DNA of 64,000 nucleotides from Carallia brachiata (lineage: Eukaryota; Streptophyta; Magnoliopsida; Malpighiales; Rhizophoraceae), in assembly GCA_021464245.1 (NCBI GenBank), contig JADCRB010000030.1, positions 1,329,376 through 1,393,375 on the forward strand. Direction: 5' to 3'. The notes below the pieces were generated by a model. That model saw only the letters and a program-made list of their open reading frames with translations. It was not told where the DNA came from and searched no databases. This document shows positions 21,827 through 32,693 of the stretch, piece after piece. How positions within the stretch are numbered: the stretch's first letter is position 1; each line of letters begins with the position of its first letter. A program made the position numbers and the translations under genes.

Positions 21827-23166
21827 GGATCCGTTTGTTAACGATTTTGTTTTCTGTTTTTTGTTTATTTTTCACAAAAAAAATAGAAAACATGTTTGTT
21901 ATTATTTTGTTTTCTATTTTTTGTTGAAAAGTTAAAAGTGTTTTTCAAAGGAAAAAAACAAATTGAGAAAATAATAAAAACCAACTTTCCGATTTTTTTT
22001 TACTTTTTTTTCTATACTTTCTCTCACAACATTTTCTTTCTCTATCTACTCTTTTTATCATATCTCTCTTTACTCATCCTCTCTATATCCCTCTATATTT
22101 TTTCTCTCACTACTCTTGCTCTCTCTACTCATTCTCTCTCTACCCTCTCTCTCCCTTTTCTATCTCTACTCTCTCTCTACCCTCTCTCTCCTTTTTCTAT
22201 CTCTATCATTCTCTCTCTACCCTCTCTTCTCTATTTTCTCTCTCTACTCATTCTCTCTGTATCCTCTCTCTCCTTTTTCTATCTCTATCATTCTCTCTCT
22301 CCTCTCTCCTTTTTTTCTATCTCTACCATCTCTCTCTTTTCTCTCTACTCATTCTTTCTCTACCCTCTTTCTCTTTTTCTCTTTCTACCATTCTCTTTAC
22401 TAATTCTCCTTTTACCAACTCTCTCTCTCTCTCCTTTTTCTCCCTCAACCATTCTCTCTACTCATTCTCTCTATACCCGCTCTCTCTCTCATTTTTATCT
22501 CTCTATCATTCTCCTTGCTATTTCTTGCTCTATCATTCTCTCTACTCGTTCTCTCTTTGTCATCTCTCTCTCTTTTTTTTCTCTCTACCATTCTCTGTAT
22601 ACCCAGATTCTCTCTCTTTTATGTCTACCCACATTCTCTCACCTTTTTCTCGCTCTACTATTATCTCTCTAGCCTCTCTCTCTTTTTTCTCTCTCTATTC
22701 ATTCTCTCTCTACCCAAACTCTTTCTTTTTTTTCTTGTTTTTCCATTCTCTCTACTCATTCTCTCTCTATCCTCTCTCTCTCATTTTTCTATCTCAATCA
22801 TTCTCTTTACTCGTTCTTTCTCTACCCTCTCTCTCTCATTTTTCTCTCTCTACTATTCTCTTTAGTCATTCTTTCTCAACCCTTTCTCTTTCTGTCATTC
22901 TCTTTACTCATTCTCTTTTTCTCTCTCCTTTTTCTCTCTTTACTCATTCTCTCTCTACCCTCTTTCTCTCTCTCTCTCTCTCTCTCCCATTTTTATCTCT
23001 GTATTTATATTCTTTTTATCATTTCTCTTACTATCTATTTTTTTATTCTTATAGAAAAAAAACAAAAATTGACAGTAATAAACACAAAAATTCAGCAAAC
23101 AGCAAAAACAAAAAACAGAAAATGAAAAATAGAAACAAAAAACTGACAGTGTCTCCAAACGGACCC
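21827..23166. mobile_element. TIR element with a CT-rich minisatellite core
   Basis: The left end starts GGATCCGTTTG and the right end is GGACCC preceded by CCAAAC, giving inverted termini GGRTCCGTTTG. Both sub-terminal regions carry TTTTGTTTTCTGTTTTTTG-like runs in inverse orientation. CAA flanks both ends (21824-21826 and 23167-23169), a possible 3-bp target duplication. Units 1 and 3 lack this DNA. About 1 kb of the interior (22020-23000) is a degenerate C/T-only repeat built from CTCTCTCTACC, TTTTTCTATCTCTA and CATTCTCTCTCTAC. No transposase is visible. The open frames across the core (for example 21896-22672, 22525-23241) are Ser/Leu/Tyr/Phe-rich translations of the repeat, not genes. 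Confidence 0.7.
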
Positions 23167-23273
23167 CAAGTTTTTCAGGCTGATATTGAATCCCTAGATA
23201 CCCTTAGTCTTCGCCTTGTTTCCATCACGACCTCTGTTTAACAGACACAACAGATAATTTGACATAAGTGTGA

Positions 23274-23729
23274 GGATTAACACTACTTTAGTCCTATATT
23301 TTTTTTAGAATTTTTTAATTTAATCTTATATCCTTTTTTTACTTATATTTTAGTAAAAATGAAATTTTTTTAACTGTAATTAAATCTTAAATTATTAGTC
23401 AAAACGTTAAAATATATATTTGAACTCATAGAAATTTGTGAATGCTTTGTTTACATACTTACAAAAATTATCAATCTAGTAAACCATCAACTTTTACTAG
23501 TAGAACAGAAGTTAGGTGGGAGACACATATTTATAAATTAAAGAAAAAAGTACAAAAATTAAAATTGTAGAGGTTGTTTTGATAATGTAAATGCTCCAAA
23601 TAAATATTTTAATATCTGATTTTAATAAAACTTAATTACAGTTAAAACATAATTATATGATTAAATTAAAAAATATAAATTAAATAAAATTTTTTTAAAA
23701 ATTTAAAATTAAAATAATATTAATTCCCA
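23274..23729. mobile_element. AT-rich MITE in unit 2
   Basis: Absent from the matching positions of units 1 and 3. The ends are inverted: GGATTAACACTACTTTAG on the left against GGGAATTAATATTATTTT read from the right. Short imperfect direct repeats flank it (TAAGTGTGA against CAAGTATGG), which may be a degraded 9-bp duplication. Non-coding. Confidence 0.5.
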
Positions 23730-24014
23730 CAAGTATGGGATCGGCAAACAGCCTAAGGCTTGTTGGTTTGGGTCCCAACCCATTCCGCGTATCCAATTCC
23801 AACCCAAAAAGAAAAACACTTGAATCCAAGGCCGAACAACATCTCAGACGTGACATCTGCACACGAGGGTCATGCAGAACTTCTTTTGCAGAAAAGTCGT
23901 GGCTCTGCTAATTGATAAGACCAAAAAAAGCTAAATCATTTGCGAACATAGATTGGAAAAAGGGGCAGATAAAATAGGGGATTGCTGAACTAAAAAGGCG
24001 TTCACTTATTGTAC

Positions 24015-24240
24015 TAACGGAAAAGATAAGTGGTAAAATATTAGTCGACAAACAGTATTTAAATAATGTTTAGTTTATATAATAAAATTTATATATTATA
24101 TAATCATAATAATAAAAAATATTATTAATTTTTTATAATTTAATTTTTAACTGTAATTATATAAAATATAAATTTTATTACACAAACTAAATATTATTTA
24201 ATATTATTTACTTACCAGCATTTAATCATGTAACGGAGCC
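24015..24240. mobile_element. Short inverted-repeat MITE in unit 2
   Basis: Units 1 and 3 run directly from CGTTCACTTATT to the GGTCC/GGTAATTATTGG block; unit 2 has about 225 extra bases. The insert folds back on itself: AAATAATGTTTAGTTTATA (from 24059) pairs with a near-identical inverted copy ending about 24204. It resembles the insert at 30563-30815. Confidence 0.55.
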
Positions 24241-25681
24241 GTTTTACTAAAAGTTCTGGTAATTATTGGACAGTGGTGATGACGATAATGTTGCTGCTAA
24301 GAAAAAGACCAATATCTTTTCGCGATGATATGCGTGCAATAACAACCATGAGCGTTAGTCGTTTAGGGAACAGTTTAATGAACTTAAATATTTATTTTAG
24401 AAAATTTTAAGTTTAAATTTTATAAAAAGAGAGATAAAATTTATAAAAAAAAATTACTCTAATTATATTATTTATAATTAAATGAACTTTTAAATAAATT
24501 TTAAAAAAATAACCATGAGTGTTAAAGGGTATTAGAAAAAGTTTAAGTTAAAAGTAAGAAAAATTTATAATTATTATAAATTAGAAATTATACCAAAATG
24601 GACCAAATTAATAAAAAATTGATCAAATTGACGGTTGTAAATTATGTCAAATAATAACTATAAGTCTTAAATCTTATTAAAAATTTAAAATAAAAGTAAG
24701 AGAAATTCATAATCGTTATAAATAATGTTATAAACTTATTTTATATAAACATAATATGAGTTTCTAAACATGACCAATCACTGCTGGCTCAACATTTGGA
24801 ATTTTATTCTTGGTGGCCGTGGTTAGCAAACCTGCTCATTTTGCTCACGTTTAAGGGTTAGATTCTTCAAGAAAATTGGTTCACACGGCAATGTAATGCT
24901 CTAAAGGTTGCGACCAGGCAAATTTTCCAACAGTTTTTAGTCAAGTAATCAATTACTTCGAACTTCAAAACAAAATTGGGAATGGTCTAGCCTAATTGCG
25001 CTTGAACGTCTTGGGATGCCTCTATTTAAGAGTTGAACGTCGGATTCAGAGACCATGGCCAAAACAGAAAGTAGTCAAATCAAACACAACTGGTCAACTA
25101 TAGCATGGGTCACGATATATATATAAAATTCAGAAAGTTTGAAGCAGATGGCTTTCGTCCCTTGTCATTTTTTTTTTTTGACAGGAACAATCTGGTTTCA
25201 ATTATTTCTCCATCCCGGACATATATAAATATAGATCGACAAACATTAATTAGACAACCTCAAACTTTTTTGTGGACACAAGTTAAGGATTACGCTGCTG
25301 ACAAGTGACAACACGTAAAAGGCCTCTCTTCAGTTAGTCCACGGAGGAACCTCCGTGGTCGTTAAAGGAAGGGAGAGAGGGAGGAAAAAAAAAGAAAAAA
25401 AGTAGAGAGAAATAAAATTATATGGAGTGATAGAGAAAGTTGAAAGAAAAAAAGTATAGTTAAAGAAAAAATAAATAGTAATTTATGAGAAAAATTAATA
25501 AAGAAAATAAGTTGTATAAATAAGTATAGAAAATTAGAAAAAAATATAAAAAAATAAATTATAATGATTATAATTTTTTTTCTTCCAAAATAAATAAGCC
25601 GTACTATTAAGAGGGACAAGACAAATTTGGCCGATGGAAAAAAAAGAGAGACACGACCCACAATGAAATTTAGGTGTTAAG

Positions 25682-26159
25682 ACATGTCTATTTTATAAGT
25701 TTTAAATTTTTATAATTATTTATATATAAATTTAAATATTTTTAAAAATTTATTGATTTCGTATCAAATTAATCTATTTGTTGATAAAAAGTGATTAATA
25801 TATTAAAAAAATGATTTTAACTTTATAAAAATTATTTAAAAAAATGTTAAATACACTAATTAAAAATTTTTTCTATAAAAAAGTATGCACTTTGTATATT
25901 TAATTCGTATACTTATTGATTAATAAAATATTTTATGTGCATATTTATTAATGAAAAAAATAGTTAATTTATTTATTTGACTTTTTTAAATAATTTTTAT
26001 TAATTTAAACTTATTTATTAATAAATTAACTATTTTTTATAAATAAAAAAACTAATTTGATGAAAAATTAAACAATTTAAAACTCAAATAAAATATTTAA
26101 AATATTTAAAATTTATATAAAAAATATAAAAATTTAAAACTAAAAAATTACATAACCCA
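25682..26159. mobile_element. AT-rich MITE with probable 9-bp target duplication
   Basis: The sister units read straight through GGTGTCAAG here. Unit 2 has 478 extra bases between GGTGTTAAG (25673-25681) and TGTGTCAAG (26160-26168). The termini share AGTTTTAAATTTTTATA in inverse orientation. Non-coding; family resemblance to the insertion at 14933-15212. Confidence 0.6.
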
Positions 26160-27012
26160 TGTGTCAAGCGTACCCTTTCACTGTCCCATAGACAAGTCTT
26201 TGTGATGCTAATCCCGACGAAAGCAAAGGGCGTAGTTTAAACGCCGGACGTGGGATTCGGACGAATTTGTCCGGAGCCACAAGTCAAATGCCATTAGTTA
26301 TATTTTAAACATTAAAATATTTTTTTTAAAAATTAAAGTTTAAAATATAAATTAAATAAATATTATTTTATAATTTAAAATATATATTTTATATAATATA
26401 TGTTAAAATAAAAAACATTATCTTTTTCTGTAAATTTTTTTTTTTAAGAATTCAAGACGGTTATATTAAATTTACAAGGAGTTGCATTTTTTTTTTTCCG
26501 GAGGTCCCATCGGCATAAATAATCCGTCTACCAATCTTTTCCCAAAAGCAAATTATTGGGGTCAGAAATTATCAACTTTCTTGAGAATTTTTAATCTAAG
26601 AAAAGTCATAGAGAAACAAAAAAAAAACATTAACTAACTGTTAAATCAACCCCAAAACCAAAAAAGAAATATTTATTAAAATACTTTAAACTAGACCAAA
26701 ATAATATGTCTCAATTAAATTTAAAAAAATAAATAAATAAATTATTAGACTTAATGAATGGTCAAATAGAGCTCTCCATAGTTTCATCTGAAATGAATTT
26801 TTTAAGTACCCAATAATGCACGCAAAGTCAATCAACTAGAGATCAGTTACCAAAAAAAAAAAAAAAACTAGAGATCAGTGACCAACATTTTTACACAGAG
26901 TCCAAGTAAGTGAGACAAAATGTGTAACGCAAGCCAACTGCTCCCGTCGGGGATTCAACAGGCTAATTTAAAAGAAAATAAGCCAATATATGTGTAGAAC
27001 TTTGGCTAGTCT

Positions 27013-27028
27013 TCCATAAATTGCTCTC
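27013..27028 (+). promoter_or_regulatory. Conserved core-promoter-like motif of UGT-B
   Basis: CCATAAATTGCTCTCC sits 49 nt before the ATG, in the same place as before UGT-A and UGT-C. A weak TATA-like core is possible. Confidence 0.35.
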
Positions 27029-27076
27029 CCCTCTTCACTGTTTTTTTACCTCTCCAACCATATTTACTCTTCGGCC

Positions 27077-28506
27077 ATGGAGCAGAACAACCCAAGCTCT
27101 AGGCCCCATGTGGTATTACTATCAAGCCCCGGGATGGGCCACCTTATCCCGGTCCTCCAGCTCTGCAAGCGGCTGGTCATGCTCTACAACTTCGACGTGA
27201 CTACCTTTTTTGTTGGCTCTCATTCGTCGCCGGCCGAGACCCAGATAATCCAATCTGCCGTGAGTTCGGAACTCTGCCGAATCGTCCAACTTCCGCGGTT
27301 GACATTTCAGGACTGATAGACCCTGGCGCCGCCGTTGGTACTCAAATTTCTGTGATGATGAGTGAAATTAGACCGGCACTCCGGTCTGCTATTCTCGACC
27401 TCAAGGTCCGCCCGACAGCTTTCGTGGTGGACCTGTTTGGAACTGAATCATTGGTGGTCGCCAAAGAACTTGGGATCCCAAATTTTGTGTATATTGCTAC
27501 TAATGCATGGTGTCTTGCGCTTTTGGCATACCTTCCGGTTCTTGATGTGGAAGTGGAAGGAGAGTACGTTGACCAGAAAGAGCCGCTCAAAATTCCGGGT
27601 TGCAAAGAAGTTCGACCGGACGATGTGTTCGACCCAATGTTGGACCGGACCAACCAGCAGTACCTGGAAGGTGTGCGGATTGGGAGAGAGATTCCCAGCA
27701 GTGATGGGATATTAATAAACACGTGGGAGGATTTGCAATCCACAACTCTTGGGGCATTTAAAGATGAGGAACTCTTGGGTCGAGTGGTTAAAGTACCGGT
27801 TTACCCAATTGGTCCGCTGACTAGGCTGGTTGGACCGCCGGGCTTCAAGAGCGAGTTGTATGACTGGTTAAACGAGCAGCCGGACGAGTCGGTGATGTAC
27901 GTGTCGTTTGGGAGCAGTGGGACCTTGTCACAAGAGCAAATCATCGAGATAGCTTGGGGCCTTGAGCTGAGCCAACAGAGATTCATTTGGGTGATACGAC
28001 CACCCACAGTAAGAAACAGTGATGAGTCTTTTTTCACTGCAGGCCACGGCGGTGATGACATGTCAATTTACCTGCCAGATGGATTTCTATCCCGAATCCA
28101 AGGAGTAGGCTTGCTGGTCCCACAATGGGGCCCACAAGTGGACATCTTGAGCCACCCATCAGTGGGAGGATTTCTGACACATTGTGGCTGGAACTCTGTC
28201 CTAGAAAGCATCACCGACGGAGTGCCAATGATCGCATGGCCTCTATACGCGGAGCAAAGGATGAACGCGACGTTACTGGCAGAGGAGCTTAGCATCGCTG
28301 TCAGGACGGAGGTTCTGCCGTCAAAGGGAGTGGTGGGGAGGAAAGAGATAGAGATGTTGATTAAAATGATTATGGTAGATGAAGAAGGTACTAAATTGAG
28401 AAGCAAGACCAAGGAGTTGAAGCAAAGTGCGGAGATGGCTCTTGCTGAGGGTGGTTCTTCTTATAATGCATTGTTGGAATTTGCCAAGGTGTTCCAGATT
28501 AGCTGA
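27077..28506 (+). pseudogene. UGT-B: UGT72-like gene broken by one single-base deletion
   Basis: The first 72 codons read a normal UGT N-terminus with PGMGHLIPVLQLCKRL (catalytic His). A single base is then missing near 27295-27299: CTTCCGCGGTTG here, CTTCCACCGGTTG in UGT-A. The wrong frame stops at 27316. The rest of the gene is fully open in another frame to TGA at 28504-28506, a 384-codon frame that includes VVDLFG (catalytic Asp), the whole PSPG box ending in YAEQ (the UDP-glucose-type final Gln) and HCGWNS. Corrected length would be about 476 residues, close to family size. As read, translation makes a 79-residue peptide, and the 3' frame lacks the catalytic His and acceptor-binding N-terminus. 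Either a very young pseudogene or an assembly error. The TGA stop replaces a TGG found in UGT-A and D. Confidence 0.85.
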
Positions 28507-28985
28507 CAACGCCAAGAAAAAGATGAATGTTTAAAGTAGTTGTTTTATTAATATTATATTAAAAATGAGGTTTATAATTCAAGTTTTACTTTTTTTTCAA
28601 ATCTCTTATTATAGTTATAATATAAATTTTAATTCTCTTTTAGATATATGAAAAAGAAATTTCCATCCTATGGTGTTAGAGGTTGGATACGAACTTAGCC
28701 TATTAGGACTTTGGTAAACAAAATAATTATGTCATATTTGCTAAAATGTTTGAAGGTTAAAAAAAAAAACTTCATAATTTAAATTAAATTTCATTTATTT
28801 AGTTAATTATCGCATAATAATGGGTTAAGGCCACATGAGGATATCTAATCACTCCTTTTCTTTTCCAGCTTTTATCTTCTTCTTTCTTTTTTTATGAATC
28901 TTTCCAGCTTTCTCATTTACTCATAGTGATGTGCAGATTAATAAAAAAAAAAAAATCAAAGTACTAACCAGTAACCAGTACCCGT

Positions 28986-29306
28986 AATTTTTTTTTGTTG
29001 TTTTTGAGACAAAGCAGGAGCCAATGTTATTACTCTAGTGAACAGGCATCACGAGTGAGAAGCACAGAGATGCTAGAAATTTCTCTGGCTGCCAACAGTT
29101 CTCCCCATTACGACAAACTGCTAACTTAGCTAAAGCATCAGCCACACTAATGGCACAACGATTAACATAAGTAAAAGATATAAAGTTGACACTAGAGGCC
29201 ATGCCAATAATATCAGCAACAAGAAAACCAGCAATTGAGGCTAGATGATGATGGGAACAAATCGCTTGCACGGCAGGAAGGCAATCAGACTCCACTTCAA
29301 TAATAT
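28986..29306 (-). mobile_element. 5'-truncated LINE fragment (RNase H end) in unit 3
   Basis: Orthologous to the unit-2 fragment. The minus-strand frame 29295-29035 encodes ESDCLPAVQ... and YVNRCAISVADALAKLA, which keeps the A-D-A-L-A motif lost in unit 2. The poly(A) tail is still visible as a T-rich run on the plus strand (about 28988-29006). Flanking repeats are CAGTACCCGT (28976-28985) and CACTGCCCGT (29307-29316). Confidence 0.85.
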
Positions 29307-30562
29307 CACTGCCCGTAATATTCCTTTCATGACTTTACTTTCAGTAAGCATGATATTCTGCTGTTCATTTCATTTTATAGCATTTGGATTTTGGATACAT
29401 AATTAAGCAACAGCCAACTAATCTTTTCGGGCTGAAATTGGATCCCTAGTTACCCTTTTCTTCTCCTTGTTTCCATCACGACCTCTATTGAACCGACACA
29501 ATAGATAATCTAACATAAGTGGGGATCGACAAACAGCCCAAGGCTTTGTTGGTTTGGGTCCCAACACATTACAAGTGTCCAATTCCAACAACACCCCCCC
29601 CCCCCCCAAAAAAAAAAAACACTTGAATCCAAGACCAAACAACATCTCCGACGTAACATCTGCATGCGTGGGTCATGGAGAACTTCTTCTGCGGAAAAGT
29701 CGTGGCTCTGTTAATTGATAAGACAAAAGAAAGCTTAAACTAAAGCTAAATCATTTAAAAACAGAGATTGGACAAAAGGACACAGAAAATGGGGATTGCT
29801 GAACTAAAAGGGCGTTCACTTATTTTACTAATAAAGGTCCTTGTAATTAGGGCAGTGGTGATGACGATAATGTTGCCGCTAAGAAAAAGTTGACTAATTT
29901 TTTTTGCGATGATATGCGTGAAACAATAACCATGATTGTTAAAGGTTATTAGAAGAATCTCAAGTTAGAAGCAAGGAAATCTATAGTAATTATAAATCAA
30001 AAAATTGTGAAAATGAACATAATTTATAAAATGGGTCAAATTAATGAATGCAAATTATATCAAATATTAACAATAAGTATTAAATCTTATTAATAATTCA
30101 AATTAAAAGTAAGAGAAATTATAATTGTTATAAGTGATGTTATAAATTTATTTTATATAAATATAGGATATTATATTCTTTAACAATATGGGTTTCTAAG
30201 CATGACTAATCACTGATGGCTCAACATTTGGAATCTTATCCTTGGTGGCCGTGGTTAGCAAACCTGCTCATTTTGCTGACGTTTAAGTAGTTAGATTCTT
30301 CAAGAAAATCGGTTCAGACAGAAATGTAATGTTCTAAAGCTTGCGATCAGGCAAATTTTCCAACATTTTTAGTCAAACAATCAATCACTTCGAACTTGAA
30401 AAAAAAAATGGCAATGGCCTGGTCTAATTGCGCTTGAACGTCTCGATTCAGGGATACCTCTATTTTGAGAGTTGAACATCAGATTCAGAGACCATGGCGA
30501 AACATGAAAGTACTCAAATCAAACACAACTGGTAAACTACAGCAAGGGTCACGATATACATA

Positions 30563-30815
30563 TGGAAAAAGTGCATGGCCAAAGACTTATATGGCTAAAT
30601 GGTATTTAAATTTATATTTTGTATAACAATAAGTATATTTTATATAATTATAATAAAAAAATAATACGAATAAATGTTATTATTTTTTTAATTTATATTT
30701 TTTAATTATAATTATATAAACATATTAACTATTACACAACTTACGTAACATTTAAATATTACTTGAACACAACAATTTGACTATATAGTAACCCCTATTA
30801 TTATATACATATTAA
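30563..30815. mobile_element. Inverted-repeat MITE in unit 3
   Basis: About 250 extra bases compared with unit 2 between GTCACGATATA and the GTTTAAAGCAGATGG block. The arms (near 30590-30660 and 30700-30785) are inverted copies of TATTTAAAT..TGT-ATAA..TATATAATTATAAT. Related in sequence to the insert at 24015-24240. Confidence 0.5.
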
Positions 30816-30947
30816 ATTGACGAAGTTTAAAGCAGATGGCTTTCGTCCCTTATCATTTTGACAGGGACAATCTGGCTTCCATTATTTCTCCATCCGGACA
30901 AATGTAGATATAGATCGACAAACATTAATCAGACAACCTCAATCGTT

Positions 30948-31637
30948 GGAATAACAATTTTTTAAGTCCTAAAGTTTTTCAAATTTTTGCAATTAAGTCC
31001 TATATCTTTTTAACTTTTTAAATGAGTTCTAAACCTTTAATTTTTATTTTATTTAAGTCCTTATTTAACAGTTACAGATCCGTTACGTATAATATTACGT
31101 ATAATAGTTGAATACAAAAATAAGCAATTATAAATTAAAAACAAATACAAATATATTTTAAAAAACATAATAAATACTCACGTACATATTTAAATTCAAG
31201 ACAACGAAATTATAATTAAAAAAAAAAAGAAAAAGAAAAGGGCTTGTGTGGTGGATATTTTAGGTTCTTGTTTACACGCAAGAAAGATCTAGAAAAGAGG
31301 AACAAGGCTCGATCAAAATCAAAAAAAAAAAGAAAAAGAAAGGAAGAATAAGGAAACAAAACGTTGATTCGCTTCTTTATACTCCCCTAAGTTGTAATCC
31401 ATTTTCTTTGTATTTCAACGAAGAATCAAGCACAATATTCCCTTCCTAATCCAGCCATCAATCCCTCAATTCCCAAATCCCTAAAATTCATTTTTCTCTT
31501 TCAATGACAGAGCTGTTAAAAAAGGACTTAAATGAAACAAAAATTAAAGGTTTAAGACTCATTTAAAAAATTAAAAAGATATAAAACTTAATTACAAAAA
31601 TTTAAAAAATTTTAAGACTTAAAAAATGGTTATCCCC
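30948..31637. mobile_element. Mutator-like MITE with 9-bp target duplication
   Basis: 690 bp with TIRs of about 110 bp: GGAATAACAATTTTTTAAG on the left against GGGGATAACCATTTTTTAAG read from the right. Both continue with AAGTCCTA-type repeats. Flanks are TCAATCGTT (30939-30947) and TCGATCGTT (31638-31646), a 9-bp duplication with one mismatch. Units 1 and 2 show the uninterrupted site (CCTCAAAAGTTTTGTGG near 18722, CCTCAAACTTTTTTGTGG near 25259). The interior has no transposase. Relative of the element at 790-1295 by type. Confidence 0.85.
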
Positions 31638-32629
31638 TCGATCGTTTGTGTGGATGCAATTAAAGGATTACGCTACTGACAACAGGTAAAAGGGCCCTCT
31701 TCAGTTGGTTCACGGAGGAACGTCCTTACAACTAGGAGCGACAAGACAAATTTGGCCCAAAAAAAAAGGGAGACAAGACAAACAATGAAATTGAGGTGTC
31801 AAGCAGACCTTTTCAGTGTCCTACAGACAAGACTTTGTGATACTAATCCCGACGAAAGCAAACTGCGTTGTTTAAACGCCGTATGAGGCGTCCGGACGAA
31901 TTTGTCCTTACGTCACTAGTAAAATGCAAACAATTATGTTGTAAATGTAGTTACATTTTTTTGAAAAAATATTTTTTTAAAAAAATTATAAAATTAAAAT
32001 TAATAATTAAATAAATATTATTTTAAAATTTAAAATATGAATCTTATATACATACGTTAAAATAAAAAAAGTATTTTTTTCTTTAAAATTTTTTTCTTAA
32101 AAAATTCAATATGGTTAAGTAAGAAGCGGTTGCTTTTTTTTTTTTTTGTCCTATCCGGAGGCACCATCAGGACATACAGTTCGGCTGCCAATCTTTTTCC
32201 AAAAAGGTCAGAAATTATCAACTTTCTCTAGAATTTTTAATCCAAGAAAAATCATAGAGAGAGAAAATATTAAATACCTGTTAAATCAACCCCAAAACTG
32301 AAAGAGAAATATTTGTTGAAATGTTTTAAGTGAGATTAAAATAATGTGTCTTGTTCAATAACTGAATTTTAAGAAAAAGTAAATAAATTGTTAAACCGTG
32401 TTGAATGGTCAAGTAGAGGGCACGAGAGGTGCAACTGAAATGAACTTTTTAAGTATCCAATAATGCACGAGAAGTCAATCAAGTGGAGATCAATTATCAA
32501 CATTTTACACACAGTCCAAGTAAGTGAGACAAAATGTATAACGCAAGCCAAATGCTCCAGTCGGGGATCAACACAGGATAGTTAAAAAGAAAATAAGCCA
32601 ATATGATGTGTAGAACTTTGGCCAGTTTT

Positions 32630-32645
32630 CCATAAATTGCTTTCC
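32630..32645 (+). promoter_or_regulatory. Conserved core-promoter-like motif of UGT-C
   Basis: CCATAAATTGCTTTCC lies 49 nt before the ATG; one base differs from the copies before UGT-A and UGT-B. Confidence 0.35.
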
Positions 32646-32693
32646 TCTCTTCGCTTATTTTTTGACCTCTCCAACCATATTTACTCTTCGGCC

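Larger units (their letters stand above)
20929..28527 (+). repeat. UGT array unit 2 (flank plus UGT-B)
   Basis: Second paralogous unit, enlarged by insertions: a LINE (21371-21711), a TIR element with a CT-rich core (21827-23166), and AT-rich MITE-like elements (23274-23729, 24015-24240, 25682-26159). Shared landmarks with units 1 and 3 lie near 21200-21300, 21720-21815, 23740-23990, 24780-25110 and 26890-27076. Confidence 0.8.

Noticed and set aside
21896..23241. Long overlapping frames rich in Ser, Leu, Phe and Tyr (up to 258 codons)
   Set aside because: They are translations of a C/T-only repeat in which stop codons are rare. Several frames are open at once, so this is composition and not coding.
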